Assembly: GCA_027422505.1 (NCBI GenBank)
Contig: JAPQWV010000490.1
Span: 310,001-374,000 of the forward strand
Reading direction: 5' to 3'
From: Craterostigma plantagineum
Taxonomy: Eukaryota > Streptophyta > Magnoliopsida > Lamiales > Linderniaceae
Length of the DNA: 64,000 bases
The notes beneath the pieces are model-generated. The model worked only from the letters and a program-made list of their open reading frames with translations. It did no database searches and was not told the DNA's origin. The position numbers were made by a program, and so were the translations under genes. Below, piece by piece: positions 22,980-35,367 of this stretch (positions are counted from its first letter, which is position 1; every line of letters begins with the position of its first letter).

Positions 22980-25900
22980 ATGTCGAGGGGTAGACCTAGA
23001 CGAGAGTTTGTAGGAGAAACGAGTCGACGGGACGAACCTGAGTCCCCGACTCCTGAACACGAGACCATTCGACGGCTGACTGAATTAATACAGCGTCAGT
23101 CAGACCAGATCCATAACTTGATCAATCACCGGAGCTCATCTGAGCACCATTCCTCCCCACAACCCGATCGTGTGGAAATCATCGGGGAGAGGTTTCGCAA
23201 ATTGAATCCCCCAAATTTTACCGAGGCCGCCAACCCTGCGGTGGCCGAGGACTGGATCGGCACTATTGAAGACCTGTTTGTTTATAGCCGCGTGCCGAAC
23301 AATGAGAAAGTGCTGTGTGCCGTTTCCCTACTTCGGGGAAGTGCACGATTCTGGTGGAACACGGTGAAGGTGTTGGAAGACCCTGCAACCATGACTTGGG
23401 AGCGTTTCAGAGAATTGTTCTACGAAAAGTACTTCACTACTCATGACCAAGAACAGCGAATGTACGAATTCATGAACCTGAAACAAGGGCGAATGCCAGT
23501 TGCAGAATACATTCGCAAGTTCGAGGAGTTATCCCGCTTTGCTCCTCATCTCGTAGCAACGAACGCTCTCAAAGTTACGAGATTCCTTCGGGGACTGAAA
23601 CCCGAATTCTACCGAGACCTCAGCGTGGCAGGTGTGCGTCAGCTGGAATTTCGTCAGGCAACGGAACGGGCCTTAATTGCTGAGCAGGCAGAAGGAGTAG
23701 TAAGAGAGGCTCAGGAAGTAAACCGGAAGAGGGAGGCTCAGCAAGGTGGAAGCAGTCAGAAACGCCCATTCTTCGGCAAGGGCCCGAAGAATAGAGGAGA
23801 TCGAGCGGGTCAGCAGATGTGGCGCCCGAACACTTATCAGGGACCGACCAACGTCCCTAATCGACCACCGAACCCGGCGCCCCAATGCCAACAATGCGGG
23901 CGGAACCACTTTGGCGTCTGCTACGGACCTCGGACGGGACAGAGTCTTAAATGCTTTCGGTGTGGAGAGACCGGACATATAGCATGGAACTGCACGAAGG
24001 GTCAGCCTCTACCACAGAATCCACCACAGAAATCGACCCGACCTCCAACCGTACCTGCGAGGGTTTTCACAATAACAAACGAGGAGGCGGAGGCGAATCC
24101 AGCCGTAGTGACTGGTACGTTGAATATCTTTCACGTACCATCTTCCATTCTGATTGACTCCGGAGCCACACATTCGTTTGTGTCGGCCAGTTTTGTGACC
24201 CGGGCGGGAATATATCCTACCAATTCTTCGTGCAACTACATAGTTTCCCTACCCCACGGAGATCCAACTAGGACGAACTTAGTAGTAGAAAACTGTCCCG
24301 TGAAAATTGAGGGTCGGGAATTGAATGTAGATTTGATAGTGATCCCGATGAATGATTACGACATCATATTCGGGATGGATTGGCTCTCGAAGTACGGAGC
24401 AATCATAGACTGTGCGAAGAAAGTAGTTAGGTTTGAATCGACCGAGGGAGGCGAGTTTGAATTTTCGGGAAAGACGAACAATAAATCAATCCTTAGGATT
24501 TCTGCCTTGAAAGCTCAGCGACTCGTAAACACGGGTTGCGAGGCATTTCTGGTCTTTGCGGTAAAAGCCGAAGAACCTCCTCAGCCAAAACTGGAGGAAG
24601 TTCCTATAATAAAGGAGTATCCCGATGTGTTTCCCGAGGATCTCCCAGGATTACCGCCGAATCGGGAAATAGAATTTGTAATCGATCTTGTGCCTGGAGC
24701 TGCCCCTATTTCTAAAGCCCCGTATCGGCTAGCACCGAATGAACTGCGGGAGTTGAAAGAGCAACTGGAGGAATTATTGCAGAAGGGTTTCATTCAACCC
24801 AGTTTCTCGCCCTGGGGAGCCCCGGTACTTTTCGTAAAGAAGAAAGACGGGTCAATGAGATTATGTATAGACTATCGTGAACTTAATAAGATCACGATAA
24901 AGAACAAATACCCGTTGCCGAGGATAGATGATTTATTCGATCAATTACAAGGAGCAACGGTGTTCTCAAAGATCGACCTGCGTTCCGGTTACCATCAGTT
25001 GAAAATCCGTGAAAAGGATGTTCCGAAAACTGCGTTCAGCACGAGGTACGGCCACTACGAATTCTTGGTCATGCCTTTCGGGCTAACGAATGCTCCTGCC
25101 GCTTTCATGGATCTAATGAACCGAGTATTTAAGGAGTTCCTAGACCGTTTCGTTATCGTATTTATCGACGATATCCTCGTATACTCGAAGACGAAGGAGG
25201 AACACGAGGAACATCTGAGGACGGTCCTTGGAATCCTTCGGGAGAAACAGTTGTTCGCTAAATTTAAGAAATGTGAATTCTGGTTGGAACAAGTGGCATT
25301 TCTGGGGCACATCATTTCGGGGAGCGGAATTTCGGTGGACCCCAGCAAGATTGAGGCGATAGAAAATTGGCCACGACCGACCACTCCCACGGAGGTTAGA
25401 AGTTTTCTCGGGCTTGCTGGATATTATCGAAAGTTCATCAAGGATTTTTCCAGTATAGCCTCGACGCTCACAAACCTGACAAAGAAGAATGTTCCGTACA
25501 AGTGGACTGGAGAATGTGAGCAAAGTTTCCAGGAGTTGAAGAAAAGACTGACGACCGCCCCAGTCCTAGCAATACCTTCGGGTACTGAAGGATTTTCGGT
25601 ATATAGCGACGCCTCGAAGAATGGCTTGGGGTGCGTGTTAATGCAAAATGGGAAGGTGATTGCTTATGCCTCCCGACAGTTGAAGTCGTATGAGAAGAAC
25701 TACCCCACCCATGATCTTGAACTCGCCGCGGTAGTGTTTGCTCTTAAAATCTGGCGACACTATCTGTACGGAGAAAGGTGCGAGATCTTTACAGATCACA
25801 AGAGCCTGAAGTACTTCTTCACACAAAAGGAGTTAAATATGAGGCAAAGACGATGGCTCGAACTAGTAAAGGACTACGACTGTGTGATTAACTATCACCC

Positions 25901-27473
25901 AGGAAAAGCTAACGTGGTCGCAGACGCGTTGAGCCGGAAAGCCGTGAATACCGAATTGTGCCAACTCGGAGTCGAAGTAATTCACTTCGGGGAGATTGAG
26001 ACGAGATTGGCAGCATTGACTCTCAAACCGACACTGTTAGATCGAATCATCGGCGCACAAGGGAAAGATGAATTATACCTGAAGATTCGGGGTGAACAAG
26101 ATGAAGATGTTCCGTCGGAATTCGAATTCCGAGAAGACGGGAGCTTACGATTCAGAAGTCGGTTGTACGTGCCTAAGGATGAAGAAATCCGTCGAACTTT
26201 AATGAATGAGGCACACACTACGACCTACTCAGTACATCCTGGTGCCACGAAGATGTATCGGGATTTACGAATGAATTACTGGTGGCCTGGCATGAAAAGA
26301 GATGTTGCTGCATTCGTAAGTCGATGTCTGACTTGTCAACAGATCAAGGCAGAACATCAAAGGCCGGCAGGAATGTTACAACCGTTGACGGTTCCTGAAT
26401 GGAAGTGGGACCACATAACAATGGATTTCGTCGTCGGGTTACCCAAAACGGTGAAAGGATATGATGCAATCTGGGTAATCGTTGATAGATTAACGAAATC
26501 TGCCCACTTTCTACCGATCAACCAGACTTATCCCATGGAGAAGTTCGCAGAGATATACATTCAAGAAATAGTGAGACTACATGGGATTCCGATGTCGATC
26601 GTTTCCGATCGCGATTCAAGATTTCTATCTCAATTCTGGGGGAGCTTGCAGAAGGCTTTAGGGACCAAACTGTCGTTTAGTTCAGCCTATCATCCCCAGA
26701 CGGACGGGCAATCGGAGAGAACGATCCAAACGCTCGAAGATATGTTAAGGGCGTGTGTTCTGGATTTCCGAGGAAGCTGGAGTAAATACATCCCGTTGAT
26801 CGAATTTTCGTATAACAACAGCTTTCAAGCGACGATCGGAATGGCACCTTACGAAGCCTTGTATGGGCGTAAATGCCGATCCCCAGTACATTGGGATGAA
26901 ATCGGTGAGAAGGCGTTATTAGGTCCCGAAATGATTCGTGAGATGACCGAAGCTGTTAGTAAGATTCGGGAGAGGATGCAAACGGCCCAAAGTCGTCAGA
27001 AGAATTACGCGGATAAAAGACGAAGGCCGTTGGAATTTGAAGAAGGCGATCAAGTCTTCTTGAAAATATCACCGATGAAAGGAGTTAAGAGATTCGGACG
27101 AAAAGGAAAGTTGAGTCCGAGATACATAGGACCCTTTCATATTTTGAAAAGAGTCGGTGAAGTAGCGTACCAGTTAGAACTACCGACATCACTAGCACAA
27201 GTCCATGACGTCTTCCACGTATCTACGTTACGGAAGTACGTTCCGGATCCGAGTCATGTGCTACGAAGTGAAACGCTTCATCAACAATTGAGACCGGACC
27301 TAAGCTATGAAGAAAGGCCGGTGGAGATTTTAATGTACGAGGTGAAGCGACTTCGAAATAAGAATATCCCCCTAGTGAAGGTCTTGTGGCGGAACCAGAC
27401 AATGGAGGAAGCCACTTGGGAGCGAGAAGATGAAATGAGAGAAAAGTACCCCGAGTTGTTTACGACGACTTAA
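22980..27473 (+). CDS. gag-pol: Gag-Pol polyprotein of gypsy chromovirus G
   Basis: One uninterrupted frame of 1497 residues. In order: N-terminal helix with [10 protein letters not shown] (30-50); gag capsid domain (about 90-235); a degenerate CQQC...C knuckle (303-314) and CCHC knuckle [14 protein letters not shown] (325-338); aspartic protease [10 protein letters not shown] (391-400); RT with FIDDILVY (728-735); RNase H with [14 protein letters not shown] and FTDHKS; integrase with H1079, H1086, C1116, C1119 and catalytic D1149, D1210, E1246; GPF motif (1384-1386); and a C-terminal chromodomain-like segment (about 1441-1490: YEVKRL, KVLWRN, EATWERE). All catalytic residues I checked are present. 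The domain order RT-RH-INT with a chromodomain fits Ty3/gypsy Tekay/Del. Gag and Pol share a frame with no stop or shift between them, so a separate mechanism must set their ratio. The start chosen is the first ATG after the PBS, matching D Gag. Confidence 0.97.
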   Translation: MSRGRPRREFVGETSRRDEPESPTPEHETIRRLTELIQRQSDQIHNLINHRSSSEHHSSPQPDRVEIIGERFRKLNPPNFTEAANPAVAEDWIGTIEDLFVYSRVPNNEKVLCAVSLLRGSARFWWNTVKVLEDPATMTWERFRELFYEKYFTTHDQEQRMYEFMNLKQGRMPVAEYIRKFEELSRFAPHLVATNALKVTRFLRGLKPEFYRDLSVAGVRQLEFRQATERALIAEQAEGVVREAQEVNRKREAQQGGSSQKRPFFGKGPKNRGDRAGQQMWRPNTYQGPTNVPNRPPNPAPQCQQCGRNHFGVCYGPRTGQSLKCFRCGETGHIAWNCTKGQPLPQNPPQKSTRPPTVPARVFTITNEEAEANPAVVTGTLNIFHVPSSILIDSGATHSFVSASFVTRAGIYPTNSSCNYIVSLPHGDPTRTNLVVENCPVKIEGRELNVDLIVIPMNDYDIIFGMDWLSKYGAIIDCAKKVVRFESTEGGEFEFSGKTNNKSILRISALKAQRLVNTGCEAFLVFAVKAEEPPQPKLEEVPIIKEYPDVFPEDLPGLPPNREIEFVIDLVPGAAPISKAPYRLAPNELRELKEQLEELLQKGFIQPSFSPWGAPVLFVKKKDGSMRLCIDYRELNKITIKNKYPLPRIDDLFDQLQGATVFSKIDLRSGYHQLKIREKDVPKTAFSTRYGHYEFLVMPFGLTNAPAAFMDLMNRVFKEFLDRFVIVFIDDILVYSKTKEEHEEHLRTVLGILREKQLFAKFKKCEFWLEQVAFLGHIISGSGISVDPSKIEAIENWPRPTTPTEVRSFLGLAGYYRKFIKDFSSIASTLTNLTKKNVPYKWTGECEQSFQELKKRLTTAPVLAIPSGTEGFSVYSDASKNGLGCVLMQNGKVIAYASRQLKSYEKNYPTHDLELAAVVFALKIWRHYLYGERCEIFTDHKSLKYFFTQKELNMRQRRWLELVKDYDCVINYHPGKANVVADALSRKAVNTELCQLGVEVIHFGEIETRLAALTLKPTLLDRIIGAQGKDELYLKIRGEQDEDVPSEFEFREDGSLRFRSRLYVPKDEEIRRTLMNEAHTTTYSVHPGATKMYRDLRMNYWWPGMKRDVAAFVSRCLTCQQIKAEHQRPAGMLQPLTVPEWKWDHITMDFVVGLPKTVKGYDAIWVIVDRLTKSAHFLPINQTYPMEKFAEIYIQEIVRLHGIPMSIVSDRDSRFLSQFWGSLQKALGTKLSFSSAYHPQTDGQSERTIQTLEDMLRACVLDFRGSWSKYIPLIEFSYNNSFQATIGMAPYEALYGRKCRSPVHWDEIGEKALLGPEMIREMTEAVSKIRERMQTAQSRQKNYADKRRRPLEFEEGDQVFLKISPMKGVKRFGRKGKLSPRYIGPFHILKRVGEVAYQLELPTSLAQVHDVFHVSTLRKYVPDPSHVLRSETLHQQLRPDLSYEERPVEILMYEVKRLRNKNIPLVKVLWRNQTMEEATWEREDEMREKYPELFTTT

Positions 27474-27495
27474 ATTTCGGGGACGAAATTTCTAT

Positions 27496-27508
27496 AAGGG
27501 GGGGAGAA
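27496..27508 (+). other. Polypurine tract of element G
   Basis: AAGGGGGGGAGAA directly before the TG of the 3' LTR, 22 bp after the gag-pol stop. The intervening bases hold the GGGGACGAAATTTC segment shared with C, D and E. Confidence 0.95.
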
Positions 27509-29984
27509 TGTAATACCCGTAAAATTTATACGGGATTATTATTGTAATATTTGAAAAGTAATGAAGATGATTTCCGAACGAAACCGAATTTTCGGGAATA
27601 AGCCGAAAATATTAGTTAGGCCGAAATTGTTTACGAAGTACAAGTAATAAAATAGGTCAAATAATAGTAGAGCCCAAATTTAATTAAATAAAGCCCAACT
27701 TGAAGTAATTAATTTAGGGAAACAAAGATGGCCCAAAGAAATAAATAGAAAGACCCAAAAGATGATTGGCTTGGCCCAAATGAATTTAATAAAGAAATAA
27801 GGACAAGATTCCCTAATTTATGGGCAACTCACGTTGGAAACCATACTCCAATTAGATATTTATCCTAAACACAATCATTATAGTCAAAAGTGGGAAAACG
27901 TGTGAGAGGGGAAGGATGAAAATGAAAACTCTCATTTACAAATGAGATAAAAACCAAAGTGGGAAGGCAAGGAAGAATCGAACCAAAGAGAAGAGAAACT
28001 CACTTGTAAACCATCCAACCAACGTGAGAAAAGAGGTAAGAAAATTAACTAGGACTTATTAACCTTCAACAAGTTATTTATGATTTGCATGGTTGATAAT
28101 TGTTTGAGGTTAGAGCCATTAAGTGACGGACGAAGCAAAAGAAGTGGAGGTCGACTAGCTCAATCCGATTTTTAGCTTAGGAAGTTGATCGAATTTAGCT
28201 TGGAGGATAGGTAGGTGGTTTATACCCCTACAAACCCTATTTTTAAAAGCGTATTTCATCCCGTAGAATTATTAGAATTCGATTTGGAAGGCCATTCGAA
28301 TTTATACTTTTAAGTTTTATGGTTTTGATAATTTTTCGTGGTATGTTTGTTATGTGTTTAACGTGATTTTGAACTCAATATATGAGTTCATGAGATGGAT
28401 GATTCGATCGATGTGTAGGTGAAGAAGAACATGTTTGAAATTCTGAAAAATGTCGAAACCCTTTTGAAATGTCGAAATGTGTAAAAGATGTCGAAGCCTC
28501 AAAAATGTCGAGTTCCATTAAAATAGAAAATGTCGAACTCTGACTTAAAAATGTCGAGTTCCAGTAAAGTAGAAAATGTCGATATCTTATACAAAATGTC
28601 GAAACTTTTATAGAATGTCGATACAAAATAAATGTCGAGACATACCAAGAAAATGTCGAGTTCTTTTATACAACAAATGTCGAGAACTGTTCCATAAAAT
28701 GTCGGGATCCGTTTGAAATGTCGAGATCCTAACAAAATGTCGAGACCATGCTTATTAAATGTCGAAACATATATGTCGAAACCCTTATAAAATGTCGGTA
28801 CATAATATAACATACCGAGATCTTTCTAATACCAAATTCTATGTCGACATTTTCCTTAAATACACCTCTCGACATCTTATAATATCGAAATCATTTCTAC
28901 TGCACATCTTAAATCGCCCGACTTTTACCAAATCACTTTTAAATAAAATATTTTTTTATTTATTATAACATATATTTTCGGGTCAACCCATATTTTTAAA
29001 TTATAAAAATATTATTTTTAGAATTTCAAACCATTGGCCTAGTACCGGGTTTTAATAAAGTATAATATTTTACGAGTTATACTAATTACGAGTTTATGAA
29101 ACGTGTGATGTGTTCATATGATTGTTTTGTATGTGCATATCACAACATTCACGTGTGAGGGATTTTTGTACCGTATTTGTACGGTGATGCCTTACGGTGT
29201 CGGATGAGTGGGTAGAGTTACCGATGTTGGTAGTCAGGTCTAGACTCGATAGGGCACCTGGTGGGAGAGGGGGTTTGCGACACCCATCTACTCGGGATTG
29301 AGCCACCCGAGGTGTACACCACCGATATTTTATTGGCTCAGGGACGGCAGACAGATGAGAGATTCCTGTCTACCCGGGTAGTGGTAGACTACTCGGGGAG
29401 TTACACCAAGGTGTAACACCGTCGGGTTGAGATTGTGTGCGGAGGGAGCGACCCGGCGAGGCCGGCGTGGGCTACCGCATGATTATGGCGTACCTTGCCA
29501 TGCGCGCGTGGGTGCCGAGTCTAGCCTAGGGCCCTGATATGTGATGAGACGTGAGATAGGTCGAGCGTGCATATTTCATGTGTGAGGACATGGGATTGGG
29601 TTGAGTGCACGCACGCATATGCATTGCATGTTTTTACTGCCACCTACTGGGCGTTTTTGCTCAGGGTTTTATTTTATAGGTGAGACTGCGCCCGACACCG
29701 ATGGGTGTCAGGGTTAGCTGTAGGCGGGCTGGCGGCGGTGACTCCACGGGCTTTTGAGGGCGGAGCGGTACATGGGACGCGACCTGTGGAGAGGCGTAGT
29801 TTAGTTTAGTCGGGTTAGATTTTGGGGCTTCGGCCCGGTGTGTAAAAATGACGCTTTTTGTAAAACCCGACCTTTGATATGAAATGTAAACTATTTTATT
29901 AAAAGTTTTTAATAAATCGGGTCCCCCGCGACTTCTGTTGCGGAAATCCGCCAACTTATTTAATTAGGAAGTAGGGTCGCCTCA
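27509..29984 (+). repeat. 3' LTR of element G
   Basis: 2476 bp, identical to the 5' LTR as far as I can see except for two single-base deletions in homopolymer runs. It carries the same ATGTCGA cluster. It is followed by the TTAGG duplication and the rest of the copia A' gag. Confidence 0.95.
28448..28862. repeat. Cluster of dispersed ATGTCGA motifs in G 3' LTR
   Basis: Same cluster as at 21,286-21,700, duplicated by LTR identity. Confidence 0.88.
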
Positions 29985-29989
29985 TTAGG

Positions 29990-31565
29990 TGAGTACAGTC
30001 ATGTACGCCGCCATAAGCTTTCTTTATGGCTGGATCTTGTTTCCTACAATTTTTCCATTTGGCATTTGTTTCAGAATGATTATTAGTAATTTTCGATGTA
30101 GAGCCTATTTGGGGATTTTCGCTTCTATAGGTGATGGGGTTAAGTGAGCACGTAGAAGCAATTATTTTGAACGTAGAAATGGCTCTTTTATTACTATGAG
30201 TGTCTTTTATTTTGATAGAAGGAATAACATGTTCAGAAACATTTAAATCTACTCGCTCCTTCTTTATTTTAGGACTAGACACTCTCGCCTTCGTAGTCGG
30301 TGCTGGCTCTACGCTCCCTGTGGACGTAGGTTAAGTAAAATTAGTCTTAGCACTTTTAATAGAATTAATAATGCACTTTTGATCTTTCGAAGGCGATTTT
30401 TCTGTTTTCACGCTTTTTATGATAGCGTGTGAGATATTTTGGGAGGACGAGGAAGCCTTGAGATTTTCCATCTCCTTATAGAATTTTTTCTTTTCAGCTT
30501 CGAAATTCTCTCTTTCTTTGTCTAGTTTCGCTTGTGACTCCTCTATCTGTTTTATGATAGGGGGTTTGTAGAGAGAATTTTGATAATTAACCTCATACAG
30601 CTTCCTGCGTTCCTCACTTAGGAGAGCATAATTATTTTCTACCGTCAGTTTGGCGGCTTGACAGGTGTCTAGTTCCTTACTAAGCTCACTAACCTTAGCG
30701 TTAGATATTTCTAATTGAGCTTCTAAGTCAGTGATCTTAGAGGTAGCTTCGGTTATCCTACAATTTAAGGTAGCTTACTCATTGAGATTCCTAACCAGAC
30801 AACTGTAGTTATTTGCTAGCCTGTCTTCTAACTCTTTAATCTTTTCACTATGCTGTCCTAAAGGAGGTTGACTAGTCTCTCTACAATGTAAGCTCTTAGT
30901 AAGTTCTTCTATTTTTGTACTAGAGCTTCTAAGGTCTGATTCGAGACTGCTTATCTTCTCCTGAGCTCTCTCAAGTTTGATCTCTACTTCCTTAACACTT
31001 TTATGCTCACGTTTCATGTTAGTGTATGCTAATTGATACGAATCTAACATGGTCAATAATGTGGAGTGAGAGACTACCTCATTTGAAAACGTGGATGCGT
31101 TGTCGTCGTCCGTACGAGTGGATGTTTCGGCGTCCATTTCGTTGTCGAGACGAGCCATGAGGGCTAAGTTCTCTTCTTCGGAGCTCGATGTGTCCTCGAG
31201 CCATTGGTCCTGCTCAGCCATGAGAGCTACTCCAGCTTCTTTCTGTTTTGTCATGTGAAGCTTCCTGGAGTAGTAGTTTGCATCTCTCTTCTTCGGGAGA
31301 GTGCACTCTCTGGCGAAGTGACCTGCTTTGCCACAATTAAAGCATTTGTTAGTCTCCTTGGGGTTCTTGACCTCGGAACTCTCCGGAGCACGTTCTTTGT
31401 TCTTGGAGCTTGTAGTTCGAAGTCTGTTGGCCGAGGTTGAAGACTTCTTCTTGAAGTACTTCTTGCTCATCATTTGTCCAATGAGAGCTAACTGCTTTCC
31501 AAGGACTTTCATGTTCGGCTCTATGTCGCAGTCCGATTCATCTTCCGACTCCGATGATGAAGGTG
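29990..31565 (-). pseudogene. gag: Copia gag with zinc knuckle and coiled coil (element A')
   Basis: Read on the minus strand from 31565, this starts mid-gag (PPSSSESEDES then CDIEPNMKVLGKQL), then a basic stretch and CCHC knuckle CFNCGKAGHFAREC (about 31,345-31,303), an acidic WLEDTSSSEEE segment and a long coiled coil (for example EIKLERAQEKISSLESDL). A stop at about 30,775 ends the first frame, but coiled-coil sequence continues (ISNAKVSELSKEL, IIKQIEESQAKLDKEREN) down to a Lys-rich tail at 30,282-29,990, where G is inserted. It joins 20346-18533 as one minus-strand copia gag-protease-integrase block once G is set aside. The capsid N-terminus is missing. Stops make it non-functional. Confidence 0.88.
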
Positions 31566-31801
31566 GCCAGACGAGTCAACTTCGTGGCCGAACCAGACAA
31601 CTTCCATTCGAAGACGACGAATCCGGCGTCGAGAAGACGATTGGAGAATCTTCACAAGTGAGTCCTAGTCGAGCCATCAATGCCTCCGTAAGAAGAGGAG
31701 ATACCCCTTGTAGGGGGAGTTTGTTAGGACTCGAAATTCCTCCAATACGCCCAACAAAGATGTCACGCGCTGAATTGAAGATTGAACACTAAGGGGGAGA
31801 T
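31566..31801 (+). other. 3' end of a plus-strand copia element with polypurine tract
   Basis: At about 31,565 the minus-strand gag gives way to plus-strand sequence ending in AAGGGGGAGATTGTTAGGAA (31,791-31,810), the same purine tract and LTR start as in element B at 44,625. An open frame to 31,792 ends KMSRAELKIEH and resembles no domain I know; it may be the tail of an extra ORF like that of B. A second, similar purine tract (TAGGGGGAGTTTGTTAGGA) lies at about 31,711, 80 bp upstream. Confidence 0.6.
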
Positions 31802-32135
31802 TGTTAGGAAATATTTTGTAGTGTTCAATTTCATTATATTATCTTTGTTGATTAGCTTTTAGTTAATTTGGGCTAGGTCGTAATGGGCTAGCCCGTAGCT
31901 ATTTTGTAATGGGCTTACACAAGGGCCCAAGTATTATATACCAACTTGTAGTATAAATACTAAAACCCTAACACATAGTTAGGTGTGCTTGTGTGTGTAG
32001 AGAAAATAAACATATGTTAGAGTGAGAGAGCCTCCTCAAGAACACCACCAAGCCCCACGCCCGTTCTCGATTCCGATCTATTAGGCGTGTTTAATCCGTC
32101 CGAAGTTGTTCGTTTGGGTGAAACTCGGACCAACA
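31802..32135 (+). repeat. Copia 3' LTR adjoining the satellite
   Basis: About 334 bp from TGTTAGGAA to GGACCAACA, with TGTTAG/CCAACA-like ends. TATA-like TAGTATAAATAC lies at about 31,949-31,960, followed by aaaccctaac. The start and purine tract match the LTR at 44,636, but most of the body does not, so the two are different subfamilies. Satellite repeats begin at the next base. Confidence 0.65.
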
Positions 32136-32836
32136 AGGATCAATGTTCTTATTATGTAGAATACTTGATAAAACCAACCATTTCAGTCTTAGGTGTTCTG
32201 CTCCAATTCGCAGGTATTTTCTACATGAATACGAGTATTTATTTTCTGAAATTCGGTACTTTAGACATTGATTTAGGTATTTTATTATTGAATTCAAGTA
32301 CTCGACCGTAAACGAAAGTGAGGTGGCTAGAAAACAAATCTTGTGGTGTTGATGAGGATCAATGTTCTTATTATGTAGAATGCTTGATAAAACCACTCAT
32401 TTCAGTCTTATGTTCTCCCCAACTTCGAAGGTATTTACTACATGACTATGAGTATTTATTTCCTGAAATTAAGTACTTTAGACTTTGATTTAGGTATTTT
32501 ATTATTGAATTCAAGTACTCGACCGTATACAAAAGTGAGGTGGCTAGAAAACTAATTTTGTGGTGTTCATGAGGATCGATGTTGTTATTATGTAGAATGC
32601 TTGATAAAACCAACCAGTTTTATATGTTCCCAATTCGCATGTATTTTCTACATGGATATGAGTAGTTATTTCCTGAAGTTAAGTACTTTAGACCTTGATT
32701 TAGGTATTTTATTATTAAATTCAAGTACTCGACCGGAAACGAAGGTGAGGTGGCTTGAAAACTATGTGGTGTTGATGAGGATCAATGTTCTTATTATGTA
32801 GAATGCTTGATAAATCAATGTTCTTATTATGTGGTG
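32136..32836. repeat. Short stretch of the 217-219 bp satellite
   Basis: Just over three monomers, with unit starts (AGGATCRATGTT) at 32136, 32355 and 32572, giving periods of 219 and 217. The last monomers are shorter and scrambled: at 32,816 the unit jumps back to atcaatgttcttattatg before meeting inverted copia gag at 32,837. It is the same family as the large array at 44,945-56,647. Confidence 0.9.
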
Positions 32837-34462
32837 TCGATGCTTAACCCAAAACGTTTGATGTTGTACAGAGAGTCTACTTTATCTGCTTCAGGGTTAG
32901 TGGTGGGCTCAAATCCCAATCCTTCGCGGGGATTATAAAATTCAACATCTTTAGGTTGGCTAAGGAACATGGTTCGTTCACTTTGACCTCTTTTGGTGTT
33001 GATGTCCTCTAATTCCTTGATTTTCTTGTATAGTCGTACACGTTCGTTGGTGATTAGTTCGTATTGAGACACTACATTTACACAATATTCCTCGCTGTCT
33101 TTCAATCTTCTACTCATATCGCTAATTTCTATTTCCTTGTTTTCTATATGATGTTCTAAAGTCTTCACTTTAGTTTCAGACAAGATCAAGGATTCATTAA
33201 GAATAGCTATCTCTTCCTGTTGTTTGTTTAACAGGGCATAATTTTTGTCGAAATAGCTTTGGAGTTCTGAGTAATCTTTACGATGCATGGAGAGTTCGGC
33301 TATCCTACGTTCTAGTTTAACGAAATCATGTAGGGATGGAGTGTATACCTCCAGGTCGGATGATGAAACATCTGTCCTGTCTGATCCGATGGCTGGCTCA
33401 TCCTCGTCGGAGTCATCCTCTATGCTTTTCACCATGAAGGCCATATCTTCTTCCTCCTCGTCAGATGTGTCCTCCAGCCATTCCTCTTCCTCAGCTACCA
33501 AGACAATTCCCGCTTCCTTGCGCTGTGAGAGCTGAAATTTTTTCTTGTAGTATTCAGTGTTTTTCTTCTTGGGTCTGAAGCATTCCGAAGCAAAGTGACC
33601 CGACTTGCCACAGTTGAAGCACTTCTTCACTATTTTAGATTTCTTAGTTTCAGTCTCTTCAGGGGCAATGTACTTCTGTTTCCCGCCCGAGGTTCGTTGT
33701 TCATTGAAGGAAGAAGATAATTTCTTGGCGCTCATCTTATTGACCGTATCTGAGATCATTGCCAGCTTCTTTCTGATGGATTCGAGTTCGTCCTCTGATT
33801 TTTGGTCAGATTCGGTGTTGTCAGAGGTGTCAGATAGTACGCCCTACTTTCCTTTAGAAGTCTTCGAGCTCCTGTTGCTTGACTTAGAAGTTACGAGTGC
33901 AATTGGTTCCATTCAACGTTTGGTTTTCCTTCGTTCTTAATTTTTTTGGCATATTGCGAGTATTGTGAGAGATTATCGTGTAGGGAGTGAATATCTCGAA
34001 GTTCTTCCCCCTCCTTAGATTTGAAGGAGTCATAGGCAGTAAGGATGCTGGATTTCTTAGACAAATTACTAACTTCTGTTCCAACCATCATCTTGCAGAC
34101 TTCGTCCCAAATTTCCTTTGCAGTGACCACTGCATCGACTTGCTTGTAGACATCATTTGGTAGAGCCTGAAGTACATAGTGTCGAGCAAGCTTGTCCGCT
34201 CTGGCTCGTCCTTTCTCAGCATCGTTGTATCGACTAGGGTCCTTAGGAGTTCTCCTTTCTGGAATTGCAGGAACTGCATCGGGTTGAGCAGGGATAATGG
34301 TCCAGAATTGGGCAGGTCCTTCAAAAATGGAGGAGAGCATGTCATTTGCGAGGTCTCCATCCTTGATTTCTATGAAATTTATGAATTGTTGCTTCCATAT
34401 GCCGTACTCTCCCCACTCAGTAGGGGTGGACGGTTGTCAGATCCAATAGCAAGACCGTCCAT
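32837..34462 (-). pseudogene. gag: Copia gag of element B, inverted relative to its pol
   Basis: Minus-strand start MDGLAIGSDNRPPLLSGEYG (ATG at 34462), then GIWKQQFINFIEIKDGD, a UBN2-like region (ARHYVLQALPNDVYKQVDAV, AKEIWDEV), a basic region, CCHC knuckle CFNCGKSGHFASEC (about 33,621-33,580), acidic WLEDTSDEEEED and a coiled coil, ending NIKRFGLSI. A frameshift at about 33,905 and a TAG at about 33,843 break the frame. The last residues RFGLSI recur on the plus strand at 35,368-35,386, followed by ERLMPFVG, showing that this gag was once continuous with the plus-strand linker. Without re-inversion it cannot be expressed with pol. Confidence 0.9.
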
Positions 34463-35367
34463 GTTTATGTTTGGTAATGATCGTTAACGCGAGATATATC
34501 TGCGAAATGAAACACTTCAGTTTTGAAAGAAATATAGTCAAGTTTGAGTAATTTCTAGTGTTGAGTCTAAGTAGGTAAATTCACTTAGTGAATTCTGTCG
34601 AGATATAAGAGTTTGATGAATTTAGTGTACTGCTCGAGGATGGAACGATTGGTGTTAAGTGAGATTGAGAATTTTGTTCTACTCAATATGAGTGCTTGAT
34701 CGATTCTAGTATGATATCAAAATAAGCTCAACGATTGGTCTTAAGTATTGAGAATCGGGCAATCGAAACTAAGTTTAGATTTCAAGATTCAGGCGAAAGT
34801 GTGAATTGGGCGAAAGAGTTTTGAAAATGTTAGTTTCGATCGAAAGATGGAATTCGATTTTGATTTGAATAAATAGTTTCGATCGTCTGAGATTGAAATT
34901 GACTAAGTGGGAATTAAGTTTCGGGCGAAACAGTTAGTACATTGGACTTTCGCCGAGATGTGTATCGATCGAGACTGTGAAATTGTGCACTGTAGCGTTT
35001 CGGGCGAAAAAGATTGGGCTTTCGCCGAGAATTGTATCGATCGAACCTTGTGAAATTGGTGGAAATTCATCGAAACTCAAATCGATCGACTTTCGGGCGA
35101 AACAATTGGATTTTCGCCGAGAAATCTTTCGAGCGAAACTGTGAAACAAGCGAAAAAATTCCCGGAAATTAAAATTGATTGAACCTCCTCTCAGTGAGTT
35201 TCGGTCGAAACCTTCATACTCAATGGTACTGTTAAATTTGTTGCTCGAAAGTGATGCCCAGTTCGGTGAAAAACAGATTTTTCAGACTCGTTTTGCTTAA
35301 ATCCGACTCAAACTTGACTGGAATCGACGTGAAAGAACCTAAATGTACTCAATATCATTTTTCTAAT
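34463..35367 (-). repeat. Inverted 5' UTR of element B with CG-core motifs
   Basis: Upstream of the minus-strand gag. It has no gene. It contains repeated tttcgatcga, tttcgggcgaaac and ttcgccgaga motifs, about 15 in 34,780-35,230, the same set as in the spacer before the extra ORF of B. No LTR or PBS is seen at the outer end, so the 5' LTR of B is missing. Confidence 0.7.

Larger units (their letters stand above)
20347..29984 (+). mobile_element. Gypsy element G, intact Tekay/Del-like chromovirus
   Basis: A complete 9638 bp element: 5' LTR 20347-22824, PBS 22827-22838, one gag-pol frame 22980-27473, polypurine tract 27496-27508 and 3' LTR 27509-29984. LTRs start TGTAATACCCG and end GTCGCCTCA. 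A perfect 5 bp duplication TTAGG lies at 20342-20346 and 29985-29989. The only LTR differences I see are one T in a T-run (about 21,790) and one G in a G-run (about 22,050), so insertion was very recent. It sits inside minus-strand copia A'. It could supply proteins to gag-only relatives such as D and perhaps C. Confidence 0.96.

Noticed and set aside
23673..26218. Minus-strand and alternate plus-strand frames across the gag-pol of G
   Set aside because: They are shadows of the 1497-residue frame, with no domain content.
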